A stretch of DNA of 64,000 nucleotides from Sphingomonas sp. BK345 (GTDB lineage Bacteria; Pseudomonadota; Alphaproteobacteria; Sphingomonadales; Sphingomonadaceae), in NCBI RefSeq assembly GCF_014193845.1, contig NZ_JACHZX010000004.1, forward strand, positions 334,475-398,474. Reading direction: 5' to 3'. The first letter of the stretch is position 1; the number at the start of each line of letters is the position of its first letter. Of this stretch, positions 10,002 to 19,322 are shown in pieces. Both the position numbers and the translations under genes were made by a program. The notes beneath the pieces are model-generated. The model made no database searches. It was not told the origin of the DNA and worked only from the letters and a program-made list of their open reading frames with translations.

Positions 10002-10961
10002 ATGGCGCTCACCGTCGCGGTCCAGATGGACCCGCTCGATCAGATCAACATCGCCGGTGACTCGACCTTCGCGCTGATGCTGTCGGCGCAGCAGCGCGGG
10101 CATCGCCTGTTCCACTACACCGCCGACCAGCTCAACTGGTCGAACGGCAGGCTATGGACCAGCGCGCACCCGGTGACGGTGCAGCGCGTCGCGGGCGAAC
10201 ACTTCCGCTTCGGAGAGCCGGTCGCGCTCGATCTCGGCGACGAGGCCGACGTCGTGCTCATGCGCCAGGACCCGCCGTTCGATCTCGGCTATATCACCGC
10301 CACGCACCTGCTCGAGCGGGTCGCCGATCGCACCCTGGTAGTCAACGATCCCGCCAGCGTGCGCAACGCGCCCGAGAAGGTGTTCGTGCTCGATTATGCG
10401 CGCTTCATGCCGCCGACGCTGGTGACCCGCTCGCTCGACGAGGCGCGCGCGTTCCTGCGCCAGCACGGCGCGATCGTGGTCAAGCCGCTTCACGGCAACG
10501 GCGGCAAGGCGATCTTCCGCGTCGGACCGGAAGGTGAGAACCTGTCCGCGCTGATCGAGGTGTTCAACCAGACCTGGCGCGAGCCGCACATGGTCCAAGC
10601 CTTCCTCCCGGACGTCGCCAAGGGCGACAAGCGCATCGTGCTGGTCGACGGCGAGGTCGCGGGCGCGATCAACCGGCTGCCGGGTGAGGGCGAGATCCGC
10701 AGCAACCTCGCGGTCGGTGGGTCGGCCGAGAAGACCGAGCTGACCCCGCGCGAGCGCGAGATCTGCGCCGCGCTCGGGCCCGAGCTGAAGCGGCGCGGGC
10801 TGATCTTCGTCGGCATCGACGTGATCGGCGGCGAGTGGCTGACCGAGATCAACGTCACCTCGCCGACGGGCATCGTCGCGATCGAGCGGTTCGATGGCAC
10901 CGACGTCGCCGGTCTCATCTGGGACGCGATCGAGCGCCGCCACGCGGAACGCACGCGCTGA
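10002..10961 (+). CDS. gshB: Glutathione synthetase
   Basis: ATP-grasp enzyme joining gamma-glutamylcysteine and glycine to make glutathione in the cytoplasm. The 319 residues show the N-terminal MDPLDQINIAGDSTFALML, the lid/phosphate region VVKPLHGNGGKAIFR, and the metal-binding C-terminus ending in TEINVTSPTG. The ATG at 10002 follows gaaagggac at good spacing and gives the conserved start, so the 22 codons open upstream are not used. gshA is not in the window. Confidence 0.97.
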   Translation: MALTVAVQMDPLDQINIAGDSTFALMLSAQQRGHRLFHYTADQLNWSNGRLWTSAHPVTVQRVAGEHFRFGEPVALDLGDEADVVLMRQDPPFDLGYITATHLLERVADRTLVVNDPASVRNAPEKVFVLDYARFMPPTLVTRSLDEARAFLRQHGAIVVKPLHGNGGKAIFRVGPEGENLSALIEVFNQTWREPHMVQAFLPDVAKGDKRIVLVDGEVAGAINRLPGEGEIRSNLAVGGSAEKTELTPREREICAALGPELKRRGLIFVGIDVIGGEWLTEINVTSPTGIVAIERFDGTDVAGLIWDAIERRHAERTR

Positions 10962-10980
10962 CCGCACCGTTGGCGAGAGC

Positions 10981-11583
10981 GTGACCGAGTTCATCGTCAG
11001 CTGGATCGTCAAAGGCGGCTATCTCGGGATCTTCCTGCTGATGGCGCTGGAGAATGTCGTCCCGCCCATCCCGTCCGAGGTGATCATGGGTCTGGGCGGG
11101 ATCGCGGTGGCGCGCGGGCAGATGGAGCTCGTACCGCTGCTGCTCTGGGGCACCGCCGGCACCACCGCGGGCAACGTCTTCTGGTACGTGATCGGGCGAC
11201 GCGTCGGCTATGCGCGCTTCCGCCCCTTCGTCGAGCGCCACGGCCGCTGGTTGACGATGGAGTGGAGCGACGTCGAGCGCGTGCAGCACTTTTTCCATCA
11301 CCACGGCGGCTGGGTCATCTTCGTCTTCCGGTTCATGCCGACCTTCCGCACGATGATCTCGCTGCCCGCGGGCATGGCGGCGATGCCGATGTGGCGTTTT
11401 CTCGTCATGACCTTCCTCGGCAGCATCATCTGGAACGCGGTGCTGGCGGGCGCGGGCTTTTATCTCGGCAGCCGCTTCAGCGAGCTCGATCGCTACGTCG
11501 GACCGGTCGGGATCGTGCTGACGGTGATGGCGCTGGGCTATTACGTCTACCGCGTCGTCACCTGGTCGCCGCGCGCCGGGTAG
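10981..11583 (+). CDS. DedA-family membrane protein
   Basis: A 200-residue SNARE-associated/DedA (VTT-domain) integral membrane protein, probably a flippase-like envelope protein. It shows the diagnostic ENVVPPIPSEVIMGLGG (residues 20-36) and the FRFMPTFRTMISLPAGMAAM loop, with four to five hydrophobic spans. A GTG at 10981, 20 bases after the gshB stop, is the most upstream start that does not overlap gshB, so the two may be co-transcribed. Confidence 0.88.
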   Translation: MTEFIVSWIVKGGYLGIFLLMALENVVPPIPSEVIMGLGGIAVARGQMELVPLLLWGTAGTTAGNVFWYVIGRRVGYARFRPFVERHGRWLTMEWSDVERVQHFFHHHGGWVIFVFRFMPTFRTMISLPAGMAAMPMWRFLVMTFLGSIIWNAVLAGAGFYLGSRFSELDRYVGPVGIVLTVMALGYYVYRVVTWSPRAG

Positions 11584-11620
11584 CGGGCAGCTCCTCCCCG
11601 CCCTGGGGAGGGGCATCGCA

Positions 11621-12535
11621 TTACCCCCGCGGGTGCGCCGCGCGATAGACGTCGAGCAGGTGCGCCGCGTCGACCGCGGTATAGACCTGCGTCGAGCTCA
11701 GGCTGGCGTGGCCGAGCAGTTCCTGCAACGCGCGCAGGTCGGCGCCGCGGCCGAGCAGGTGAGTCGCGAAACTGTGGCGCAGCGCGTGCGGCGTGGTGCG
11801 CTCGCCCAACCCTAGCCGCGCGCGCGCGCCGCGCACCTTGAGCCGCACCACGCCGGGCGAAAGCCCGCCGCCCTTCACCCCGCGGAACAGCGGCGCGTCC
11901 GCCGCGAGCGGCCACGGGCACAGTGCGGCGTAGCGCTCGATCGCGGCGCGCACCTCGGCGAGCAGCGGCACGACGCGCGTCTTGGCGCGCTTGCCGGTGA
12001 CGCGCAGCGTCTCGCCGAGCGGCAATACCGCGCCCGGCAGCATCACCGCCTCGCCGATGCGCAGACCGGCGCCGTACAGCAGCAGCAGCACCGCCCAGTC
12101 GCGTGCCGCCACCCAGGGCTCGTCGCTGTCCTCCGCCACGTCGGTGGCGAGCGCGACCGCCTCCTGCGGCGCGATCGGGCGCGGGACGCCCTTGCGCACG
12201 CGCGGCCCGCGCAGCCGCGGCGCCGCCCCGGTGCCGCCCGCCCATTCGAGAAAGCCGCGTACCGCTGAGAGCTCGCGTGCGGCCGAAGCGTTGCCCAGCC
12301 CGGCGCCGCCACCCGTCGCAGCGCCGCGCCGGTACGCGAGATAGGCGCGCAGGTCGGCCGCGTCGACGCGTGCCAGCCGCGTGCGATTGGTTTCCTCGCC
12401 CCAGTGCTCCGACAGGAAGGCCAGCAGCCGCGTGGCGGTGGCGCGATAGGCACGCACCGTATGCTCCGAGCGACGGCGGTCGCGCGCGAGATGGATTGCA
12501 TAATGGTCGGCGAGCGTCAGCGGCACGTCCAGCAT
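11621..12535 (-). CDS. xerC: Tyrosine recombinase XerC-like
   Basis: A site-specific recombinase of 304 residues. The N-terminal SAM-like DNA-binding domain spans residues 5-105. The catalytic domain has Arg159 in GAGLRIGEA, Lys in GKRAK near 182, His250 and Arg253 in PHALRHSFATHLL, His276 in LLGHASLSST, and the nucleophile Tyr285. The full catalytic set and normal length fit XerC/XerD chromosome-dimer resolution rather than a phage integrase; XerC versus XerD is not certain. The ATG at 12535 follows AAGGAGAA. It is divergent from the GGDEF gene. Confidence 0.88.
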   Translation of the reverse strand: MLDVPLTLADHYAIHLARDRRRSEHTVRAYRATATRLLAFLSEHWGEETNRTRLARVDAADLRAYLAYRRGAATGGGAGLGNASAARELSAVRGFLEWAGGTGAAPRLRGPRVRKGVPRPIAPQEAVALATDVAEDSDEPWVAARDWAVLLLLYGAGLRIGEAVMLPGAVLPLGETLRVTGKRAKTRVVPLLAEVRAAIERYAALCPWPLAADAPLFRGVKGGGLSPGVVRLKVRGARARLGLGERTTPHALRHSFATHLLGRGADLRALQELLGHASLSSTQVYTAVDAAHLLDVYRAAHPRG

Positions 12536-12625
12536 CGCGGGTCGAACTTCTCCTTTCGTCGCATTTTGCGTGCTTACGCGCGGGTGGAAAAGGTAAATTA
12601 ACGTTAGGCAACCATAAGGTCGGCG

Positions 12626-14083
12626 ATGGCACCTTCCCCTTCTCTCATGGCCCATGCGGTCGAGTCGAGCCGGCTCGCCGCGCTGAACGCGCTCGCGCTG
12701 CTCGACAGCGAGCCCGAGAGGGAATTCGACGCGCTGGTGGCGCTCGCGGCGCAGCTGCTCGGCTGCCCCACCGCGCTGCTCAACCTCGTTGACCGCGACC
12801 GGCTGTGGATCAAGGCCAGCGCACGACCGACCGAGACGCGCGAGCTCCAGCGCGACATCGCCTTCTGCGACCGTACCGTCAGCGAGCGCGACATGGTGGT
12901 GATCGAGGACCTCGCCGCCGACCCGCGTTTCGGCACCAGCCCGCTAGTGGTGGAGAACGGCCTGCGCTTCTACGCCGGCGCGCCGGTCAACGTGCTCGGC
13001 CAGGACGGCGCGCGCCACACCGTGGGGACAATCTGTGCGGTCGACATCGCACCGCGGACGCTCGACGAGGCGGCACGCGCCGCGCTGCGTCACCTTGCCG
13101 CGCTGGCCGAGGCGCTGCTCGACGCGCGCCGCACCGCGCTGAAGGCGATCCATATCGCCACCACGGGCGAGCTGCTGGTTACAAGACTCGCGCGCCAGGA
13201 TCATATCTTCCGCCAGGCCGAGCAGATCGCGATGATCGGCTCGTGGCGGCTGTCGATCGCGGACCAGTCGCTGGAATGGTCGGACAACGTCTACCGCATC
13301 CACGGCCTGCCGCTGGGCGAGAAACCCGATCTGTCGCGCGCGCTCGCCTTCTACCCTGCCGCCGTGCGCGACGGCGTCGCCGCTACGATCGAGGCTGCGA
13401 TTCGCGAGGGCAGACCCTTCGACTTCGAAAGCGACTTCGTCACCGCCGATGGCCGCACGCTACGCGTTCGCTCGATGGGCGATCCCGAGGTCGTCGACGG
13501 CCGGGTCGTCGGCATGGTCGGCGTGTTCCAGGACATCACCGAGCGCCACGCGCTCGAGGTGCAGCTGCGTCACGCCGCCGACACCGATGCGCTCACCGGC
13601 CTGGCCAACCGCGCCGCGTTCGACCGCGCGCTCGACTATGCGATGGCGCGCGCGCGACGCGACCGTACGCCCCTGCACCTCGTACTGATCGACCTCGACG
13701 GCTTCAAGGCGATCAACGACACGCTGGGCCACGGCGCGGGCGACGACGTCCTGCGGCTCACCGGCGCGGCGCTGTCCGAGCCGTGGCTGAGCGGCACGCT
13801 CGCGGCGCGGATCGGCGGCGACGAGTTCGCGCTCATCGTCGAGGACCCGGCGCTGATCGCCGACCTTGACTCGCTGCGCGAGCGGATCGAGGCGGCGCTG
13901 CGAGTCGCGGTCGCGGCGAACGGCGTGACGATGACGAGCGCGGGCTCGGTCGGCATCGCCGCCTTCGACGACGACTGCCACTCGTTGCGCGACCTGGCGC
14001 GCCGCGCCGACGTGTTGCTGTACCAGGCCAAGCGCGCGCGCGTCGGCCAGCGCCGCTTCGCGCCGCCGCGCCGGGTGGCGTAG
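12626..14083 (+). CDS. GAF-PAS-GGDEF diguanylate cyclase
   Basis: A 485-residue cytoplasmic signalling protein with no membrane segment. An N-terminal GAF-like sensor covers residues 10-150. A PAS/PAC module (about 195-305) starts at AEQIAMIGSW and ends in GMVGVFQDITERHALEVQ. A GGDEF domain follows, with DALTGLANRAAFDRAL and an intact active site GGDEF at 397-401. The RxxD product-inhibition site is not seen five residues upstream. It is expected to make cyclic di-GMP. The ATG at 12626 is preceded by aagg at suitable spacing. Confidence 0.92.
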   Translation: MAPSPSLMAHAVESSRLAALNALALLDSEPEREFDALVALAAQLLGCPTALLNLVDRDRLWIKASARPTETRELQRDIAFCDRTVSERDMVVIEDLAADPRFGTSPLVVENGLRFYAGAPVNVLGQDGARHTVGTICAVDIAPRTLDEAARAALRHLAALAEALLDARRTALKAIHIATTGELLVTRLARQDHIFRQAEQIAMIGSWRLSIADQSLEWSDNVYRIHGLPLGEKPDLSRALAFYPAAVRDGVAATIEAAIREGRPFDFESDFVTADGRTLRVRSMGDPEVVDGRVVGMVGVFQDITERHALEVQLRHAADTDALTGLANRAAFDRALDYAMARARRDRTPLHLVLIDLDGFKAINDTLGHGAGDDVLRLTGAALSEPWLSGTLAARIGGDEFALIVEDPALIADLDSLRERIEAALRVAVAANGVTMTSAGSVGIAAFDDDCHSLRDLARRADVLLYQAKRARVGQRRFAPPRRVA

Positions 14084-14101
14084 CGGGGCTTTCGCTCCGA
14101 C

Positions 14102-14854
14102 TCAGCCGCCGCGAGCCACCTGAAATCCGGCGAAGGACTGGCTCACCGGCATCAGCTCGAGCCGGTTGACGTTGAGATGCGGCGGCAGCGTCGCGATCCA
14201 CAGCACGGTCGCGGCGATGTCCTCTGCGGTCATCGGCTCGGCCCCGGCGTAGAGCGTGTCGGAAGCAGCCTGGTCACCGCCGGTGCGCACGAGAGTGAAC
14301 TCGGTCTCGACCATGCCGGGATCAATCGCACTGACCCGAACGCCGGTACCGTGCAGGTCCGACCGCAGCATCAGCGTGAGCTGCTGCACGAAGGCCTTGG
14401 TGCCGCCGTACACGTTGCCGCCCGGGTAAGGGTAGCTGCCCGCGACGGAGGCGAGATTGATGATCGCGCCCTTGCGCTCGATCAGGCCAGGCAGCAGCCG
14501 GTGGGTGATCGCCACCAGCGCGGTGACGTTGGTGTCGATCATCGTCTTCCACTGCGCCAAATCGGCGTGCTGCGCGGGGCCGGTCCCCAGCGCAAGCCCG
14601 GCATTGTTGACGAGCAGGTCGATGCCGCGGAAGCGTTCGGGAAGCGCGTCCAGCGCCGAAGCGACCGCGGCCTCGTCGCGCACGTCGAACACAACGGGCA
14701 GCAGGGCCTCGCCGAGCTCGGCCCGCAGCGCGTCGAGTCGGTCGCCGCGGCGACCGGTCGCGATCACCTGCCAGCCCGCCCCCGCCAGCGCGCGCGCGGT
14801 AGCGGCGCCGATCCCCGAGGTAGCGCCCGTCACGATCGCGGTCTTGACTGTCAT
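14102..14854 (-). CDS. Short-chain dehydrogenase/reductase, YdfG-like
   Basis: A classical SDR of 250 residues. The cofactor motif TGATSGIG is at 9-16, with Arg35/Arg36 after it suggesting NADP preference. NNAG is at 83-86, the catalytic Ser lies in INLASVAGS, and YGGTK supplies Tyr149 and Lys153. Overall it resembles YdfG 3-hydroxy-acid (serine/allo-threonine) dehydrogenases, but the substrate cannot be fixed from sequence. The ATG at 14854 is preferred over the in-frame ATG at 14866, since GAGG is better placed for the former. Confidence 0.88.
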   Translation of the reverse strand: MTVKTAIVTGATSGIGAATARALAGAGWQVIATGRRGDRLDALRAELGEALLPVVFDVRDEAAVASALDALPERFRGIDLLVNNAGLALGTGPAQHADLAQWKTMIDTNVTALVAITHRLLPGLIERKGAIINLASVAGSYPYPGGNVYGGTKAFVQQLTLMLRSDLHGTGVRVSAIDPGMVETEFTLVRTGGDQAASDTLYAGAEPMTAEDIAATVLWIATLPPHLNVNRLELMPVSQSFAGFQVARGG

Positions 14855-15055
14855 GAACGTACCCATCCTCTTCCCGGACCGATGCGGCGGCCACCGCCGT
14901 CTCTCATACGACGGTTGCGCGCGGGGTCTAGCGCCCCGAGCGCCGTCACGCCGACGCCGCGGCGCACAACGACCGGCATCGCACCTCGGCGAGGCTAAGA
15001 CATCTCCGAGAGAAGGTTATTGGAGGTAGCGGGAAACGATACGTGTGTGGCTCGC

Positions 15056-15070
15056 CGCCATAGTATGGCG
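15056..15070. other. Perfect dyad in intergenic region
   Basis: CGCCATA-G-TATGGCG, a 7-base inverted repeat around one base, in the 290-base gap between the SDR gene and the low-GC islet. A second, larger GC-rich stem (gccgcc...ggcggc, about 15096-15117) lies between it and the end of the islet gene. The dyad could be an operator or part of a terminator. Confidence 0.35.
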
Positions 15071-15144
15071 CCACCCGCTCGCCGCATCGCCGCTCGCCGC
15101 CGGACGAAAGCGGCGGCGGCGCACCCGTCGCCGCCGCTCCCGGG

Positions 15145-15996
15145 TCAGGCGAGGCGGTTCTGTCGCAGGCCCGTGCGATCGGACGGCCGATAAGGCGTGA
15201 ACCAGCGGCCGTGCTCGGCCGTATCGTTCACCGGATTCACGAAGAGCTGCAGCAGCGACGCCCGCGAGGTCGTGACCGACGACGTCGGCGTGATCGCTCG
15301 CAGCCCGCGGGCCAGCGTCGTCGCGGCCGAGTCCGGCGCCGCGACCGACGGCCCCGTCACCGTTGCCGTCTCGTCAGCGTTCAGTTCGACCGTGGGTCCA
15401 TCGTTGCCGTGAACCACCGGATGCGGGTGCGCGAGCCATTCCACCTCGGCCGCGGCGCGTTGCTCTCGGTCGGCGTACCACTCGTCGAAACTTCTGTACG
15501 GCTGAGCGTAACCGTGGAAGCAATTGGGTCGATTGTGAGTGGTCGTGAAATATATCTTCTTCTCTTCCTCGGACAGGCTGTTTATGAAATTCAACTCGTT
15601 TACACAACCACCTCTATCAATCCCGCCGTTGTAATTCCACGATCTTATATAAAGATCCTTTCCGAGTTTCTCGATCTCGCTATCGTCGAACGACTGATAG
15701 AGACTTCTCGCCTGAAGCGACTCTTTCGAGCTATCAGTGAACGACCCATCTATCTGGCGTCTAAACGCTTGCGACCATGCACTTAGCTTTTGATCTAACG
15801 AATAGGCACCTGTCTTATCGTTGATTATTTTGATGTATTTATTAAATTCTTCCAGCAGTTTCTTCTTGTCCGACCCAGCTGGCGATATGGACTCGATCTC
15901 GTCCGATGCCGGTCTTGTCTCGACCCGCGCCTCCGGACGCGCCACCTGCAACGTATTCGCGTTCGATGCGATCGCGCTCGTATTGATCGTTGTCAT
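15145..15996 (-). CDS. Unrecognised hydrophilic protein, mosaic base composition
   Basis: A 283-residue protein with no signal peptide or membrane span. The first two thirds are encoded by DNA clearly richer in A+T than any neighbour, with AAA, ATA and TTT codons and Lys/Ile/Asn-rich protein (KKKLLEEFNKYIKIINDK). The C-terminal third is GC-rich, Ala/Thr/Val-rich and disordered-looking. Two cysteines occur (GGCVNELNFIN and RPNCFHGYAQ). The ATG at 15996 follows AGGAGAAAG. No family is recognised. The composition break suggests horizontal acquisition or a chimera. It may form a unit with the upstream secreted protein gene. Confidence 0.72.
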   Translation of the reverse strand: MTTINTSAIASNANTLQVARPEARVETRPASDEIESISPAGSDKKKLLEEFNKYIKIINDKTGAYSLDQKLSAWSQAFRRQIDGSFTDSSKESLQARSLYQSFDDSEIEKLGKDLYIRSWNYNGGIDRGGCVNELNFINSLSEEEKKIYFTTTHNRPNCFHGYAQPYRSFDEWYADREQRAAAEVEWLAHPHPVVHGNDGPTVELNADETATVTGPSVAAPDSAATTLARGLRAITPTSSVTTSRASLLQLFVNPVNDTAEHGRWFTPYRPSDRTGLRQNRLA

Positions 15997-16072
15997 CACT
16001 TTCTCCTCGCATGATAACGGCCATGGACGCTGCCGGCGCGGAACAATCGTCCACCGGCATCGCGCAACGACG

Positions 16073-16549
16073 TCATTCGGACGCCGCCTTGTTGATCACT
16101 GGATAAGCGGTAAACCGGCCCGTTTGTTCGTTTACATCTGCCGTGATCGCGCAATCGTACACCTTCTCTGCCGATTCAGATCCGTCCTGCTGTTTGGCGA
16201 CGAAATCAAAGACGTATTTACCCTTCGCGTTCCACCAGAAAACGTGGCTTGAGAAATAGCACCCATAATTGGTGTCATCGGCCCAGGTTGTTGTCCCACT
16301 GAAATTTTGCCCGGCGGGCGCGTAGGCGTGCCCCTCGCTAGTCCCACCGCCGGGAGAAATTTCATCCGGCAGAGATTTTTCGTAGCTCGAAGAGAATGAG
16401 TCTCCCTTGGATATAAGCTTTTTATCGCCGTTGTTGGTGAAGTGATATTCTCCACCGAGCCCGCCGTCACTCTTCCCGGCGAGAGCCGGTGCGGCGAGCG
16501 CGACGCAGACCGCCGCGAACACGGCGCGCGAACTTGATCGAAACTTCAT
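16073..16549 (-). CDS. Secreted small protein of unknown function
   Basis: 158 residues with a clear signal peptide (MKFRSSSRAVFAAVCVALAAPALA, cleaved near 24). The mature domain is about 134 residues, rich in Gly, Tyr, Phe and Trp, with two cysteines (TNYGCYFSS and VYDCAITADV) that may form a disulfide. The ATG at 16549 is directly preceded by AAGGAGGGTTC, an excellent ribosome site. It lies 76 bases upstream of the other islet gene on the same strand, so the two are probably co-transcribed. No family recognised. Confidence 0.75.
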   Translation of the reverse strand: MKFRSSSRAVFAAVCVALAAPALAGKSDGGLGGEYHFTNNGDKKLISKGDSFSSSYEKSLPDEISPGGGTSEGHAYAPAGQNFSGTTTWADDTNYGCYFSSHVFWWNAKGKYVFDFVAKQQDGSESAEKVYDCAITADVNEQTGRFTAYPVINKAASE

Positions 16550-16794
16550 GAACCCTCCTTTCATCGAACGAGGCTCTCTTATTGTAGCCAGAGCGACCGC
16601 CCGCCCGCGCACCGCTCCGCCGCGTACGCGCACCCGGCCGTGAGAATCCTTTGCACGGAGGGTGATAGAATTACCCGGATCGGCGATACGACTCTGCCCC
16701 GTGCGTCGCAGCGCGCTACAAGGGGCAGTTGCTCAGCACCGCCTCGTCGCGCACCGCTCTTCCCGCCTTCTCCGCCCTGCTCCATATGGCGCGC

Positions 16795-18966
16795 ATGTCC
16801 TCCCGCGCGCGCGTCCTCGTCCTCAACTCGGCGCTCGGCCCGCTCGACTATCGCGTGCCGCGCGAGTTGGCGGTCGAGCCGGGCTCGATCGTGGTCGCGC
16901 CGCTCGGGCCGCGCCAGCTGCTCGGCGTGGTGTGGGAGCCCGAGCGGATGCCGTCGGACGCCGAGGTCGGCGACAATCGCCTGCGCAACTTGCTCGCGGT
17001 GGCGGACGTGCCGCCGCTGCGCGCGCCCTTGCGCCGGCTGATCGAGTGGACCGCGGACTATTACCTCGCCCCCCCTGCGGCGGTGGCGCGGATGACGCTG
17101 TCGTCGAGCGCGGCGCTCGAGGGCGCGCGCAGCGCGGTCGAATATCGCGCCACCGGCGCGGTGCCGGACCGGCTCACCCCGCAGCGCGCGCAGGCGCTCG
17201 AGCGTATCGGCGACCGCCAGGGATTGATCCGCGAGCTGGCGACGATCGCCGAGGTGAGCGATGCGGTGATCCGCGGGCTGGTCAAGAGCGGCGCGATCGA
17301 GCCGGTCGAGGTGGGGATCGACAGCCCTTATCCCTCCCCCGACCCCGATCACGCACCGCCCGCGCTCTCACCGGAACAGGGCGAAGCGGCCGCGACGCTG
17401 ATCGGCGCGGTCGAGGCCGCCGCGTTCCAGCCGATCCTGCTCGACGGCGTCACCGGGTCGGGCAAGACCGAGGTCTATTTCGAGGCGGTCGCGGCGGCGC
17501 TGCGCGCGGGCCGACAGGTGCTGGTGCTGCTCCCCGAGATCGCGCTGACCGAGCCCTTCCTTAAGCGCTTCCACGATCGCTTCGGCTGCGAGCCGGTGGC
17601 GTGGCACTCGGGGCTGCGCGCGACGCAGCGGCGGCGCGCCTGGCGCGCGGTGGCGAGCGGCGAGGCCAAGGTGACGGTGGGAGCGCGCTCGGCGCTGTTC
17701 CTGCCCTACGCCGAGCTCGGGCTGATCGTGGTCGACGAGGCGCACGAGACCAGCTTCAAGCAGGAGGACGGCGTCCACTATCACGCGCGCGACGTGGCGG
17801 TGATGCGCGGGCTGTTCGAGCGCTGCCCGGTGATCCTCGCCTCCGCCACGCCCGCGATCGAGACGCGCCACCAGGTCGCGCTCGGCACCTATGCCGAGGT
17901 CAAGCTGCCGGGCCGCTACGGCGTCGCCGAGCTGCCCGCGATCGCCGCGATCGACCTGATCGAGGAGCCGCCCGAGCGCGGCCGCTGGCTCAGCCCGCGA
18001 CTGGTCGAGGCACTGCGCGACACGCTCGCGCGCGGCGAGCAGTCGCTGCTTTTCCTCAACCGCCGCGGCTACGCGCCGCTGACGCTCTGCCGCACCTGCG
18101 GGCACCGCTTCCAATGCCCGAACTGCACCGCCTGGATGGTCGAGCACCGGCTGACGCGCCGGCTCGCCTGCCACCATTGCGGGCATGTCGAACCGGTGCC
18201 GCGGCTCTGCCCCGAGTGCAGCAACGAGGACACGTTGGTGGCGTGCGGCCCCGGGGTCGAACGGATCGCGGACGAGGTCGCGGCGCTATTCCCGGAGGCG
18301 CGCGCGGCGGTGGTGACGTCCGACACGATCTGGTCGCCGGCCAAGGCGGCGGAGTTCGTCGCCCGCATGGAAGAAGGTGCGATCGACATCGTCGTCGGCA
18401 CGCAGCTGGTGACCAAGGGCTATCATTTCCCCAACCTGACGTTGGTCGGGGTGGTCGACGCCGACCTCGGGCTGGACGGCGGCGACCTGCGCGCGGCCGA
18501 GCGCACCTTCCAGCAGATCCGCCAGGTCTCCGGACGCGCGGGGCGCGGTGCGAAGAAGGGGCAGGTGTTCATCCAGACGCACAGTCCCAAGGCGCAGGTG
18601 ATGCAGGCGCTGGTGACCGGCGACGCCGATGCCTTCTACGCCGCCGAGACCGAGGCGCGGCAGGACGCCGGAGCGCCGCCGTACGGCCGCTACGCCGCGA
18701 TCATCGTGTCGAGCGAGGAACAGGCCGCCGCGCACGAGGTGGCGCGACTGATCGGGCGGCACGCGCCCGAGGTCGAGGGAATGGCGGTGTACGGCCCCGC
18801 CCCGGCGCCGCTGGCGATGCTGCGCGGACGGCACCGTTTCCGCCTGCTGGTCCACGCACGGCGCGCGCTCGACGTGCAGGACGTGATCCGCGCCTGGCTG
18901 GGTACGCTCGACTGGCCGGCGAAGGTGCGTGTCGCGGTGGACGTCGACCCGTACAGCTTCCTCTGA
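16795..18966 (+). CDS. priA: Primosomal protein N' (replication restart helicase)
   Basis: 3'-5' DNA helicase that reloads the replisome at stalled forks. The 723 residues have an N-terminal DNA-binding domain (RARVLVLNSALGPLDYRVP), Walker [10 protein letters not shown] at 218-226, DEAH at 314-317, and the zinc-binding cysteines CRTCGHRFQCPNC, CHHCG and CPEC around residues 430-475. Helicase motifs V and VI are GTQLVTKGYHFP and QVSGRAGRG. An in-frame ATG at 16786 would add three residues; neither start has a strong ribosome site. It converges on atpC, 19 bases apart. Confidence 0.96.
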   Translation: MSSRARVLVLNSALGPLDYRVPRELAVEPGSIVVAPLGPRQLLGVVWEPERMPSDAEVGDNRLRNLLAVADVPPLRAPLRRLIEWTADYYLAPPAAVARMTLSSSAALEGARSAVEYRATGAVPDRLTPQRAQALERIGDRQGLIRELATIAEVSDAVIRGLVKSGAIEPVEVGIDSPYPSPDPDHAPPALSPEQGEAAATLIGAVEAAAFQPILLDGVTGSGKTEVYFEAVAAALRAGRQVLVLLPEIALTEPFLKRFHDRFGCEPVAWHSGLRATQRRRAWRAVASGEAKVTVGARSALFLPYAELGLIVVDEAHETSFKQEDGVHYHARDVAVMRGLFERCPVILASATPAIETRHQVALGTYAEVKLPGRYGVAELPAIAAIDLIEEPPERGRWLSPRLVEALRDTLARGEQSLLFLNRRGYAPLTLCRTCGHRFQCPNCTAWMVEHRLTRRLACHHCGHVEPVPRLCPECSNEDTLVACGPGVERIADEVAALFPEARAAVVTSDTIWSPAKAAEFVARMEEGAIDIVVGTQLVTKGYHFPNLTLVGVVDADLGLDGGDLRAAERTFQQIRQVSGRAGRGAKKGQVFIQTHSPKAQVMQALVTGDADAFYAAETEARQDAGAPPYGRYAAIIVSSEEQAAAHEVARLIGRHAPEVEGMAVYGPAPAPLAMLRGRHRFRLLVHARRALDVQDVIRAWLGTLDWPAKVRVAVDVDPYSFL

Positions 18967-18985
18967 TCCGCGTCGGCGAGCAGCC

Positions 18986-19237
18986 TCAGCCGGCGTGTTC
19001 GGCCAGCACCGTCAGCCCCTTGGCGTTGACCTCGGCGAAGCCGCCGCGGATCGCGATCGTCTCGGGCGCGGCGCCGGGCGCCTTCTGCACCAGCACCTCG
19101 CCGTCACGGATCGTCGACATGAAGGGCGCGTGCCCCTCGAGCACGGCGAAGTCGCCGTCGGTGCCGGGCACCGTGACCATATGCACCTCGTCGGAGCGGA
19201 CGAGGCGTTCGGGAGTGACGAGTTCGAAGTGCAGCAT
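18986..19237 (-). CDS. atpC: ATP synthase epsilon subunit
   Basis: The F1 epsilon subunit, the central-stalk component that regulates ATPase activity. At 83 residues it contains only the N-terminal beta-sandwich ([29 protein letters not shown]). The C-terminal helical hairpin of longer (about 130-residue) epsilons is missing, as is usual in alphaproteobacteria. It is last in the atp operon, separated from atpD by an inserted coiled-coil gene. Confidence 0.95.
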   Translation of the reverse strand: MLHFELVTPERLVRSDEVHMVTVPGTDGDFAVLEGHAPFMSTIRDGEVLVQKAPGAAPETIAIRGGFAEVNAKGLTVLAEHAG

Positions 19238-19322
19238 GGGTCTGATATCCTGGACGGCATGAAAGAGATAAGGCCGAGGCGTGCGGGCGACGGCGCACGG
19301 GCGCCGACGCGGGGCTAGCTTA

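Noticed and set aside
11588..11620. Terminator ctccccgccctggggag between the DedA and recombinase genes
   Set aside because: A short 6-7 base stem only, possibly a fragment of a repeat; not strong enough to list.
11621..12535. Integron or prophage integrase
   Set aside because: Length, catalytic set and lack of attachment sites, cassettes or phage genes fit a chromosomal Xer recombinase.
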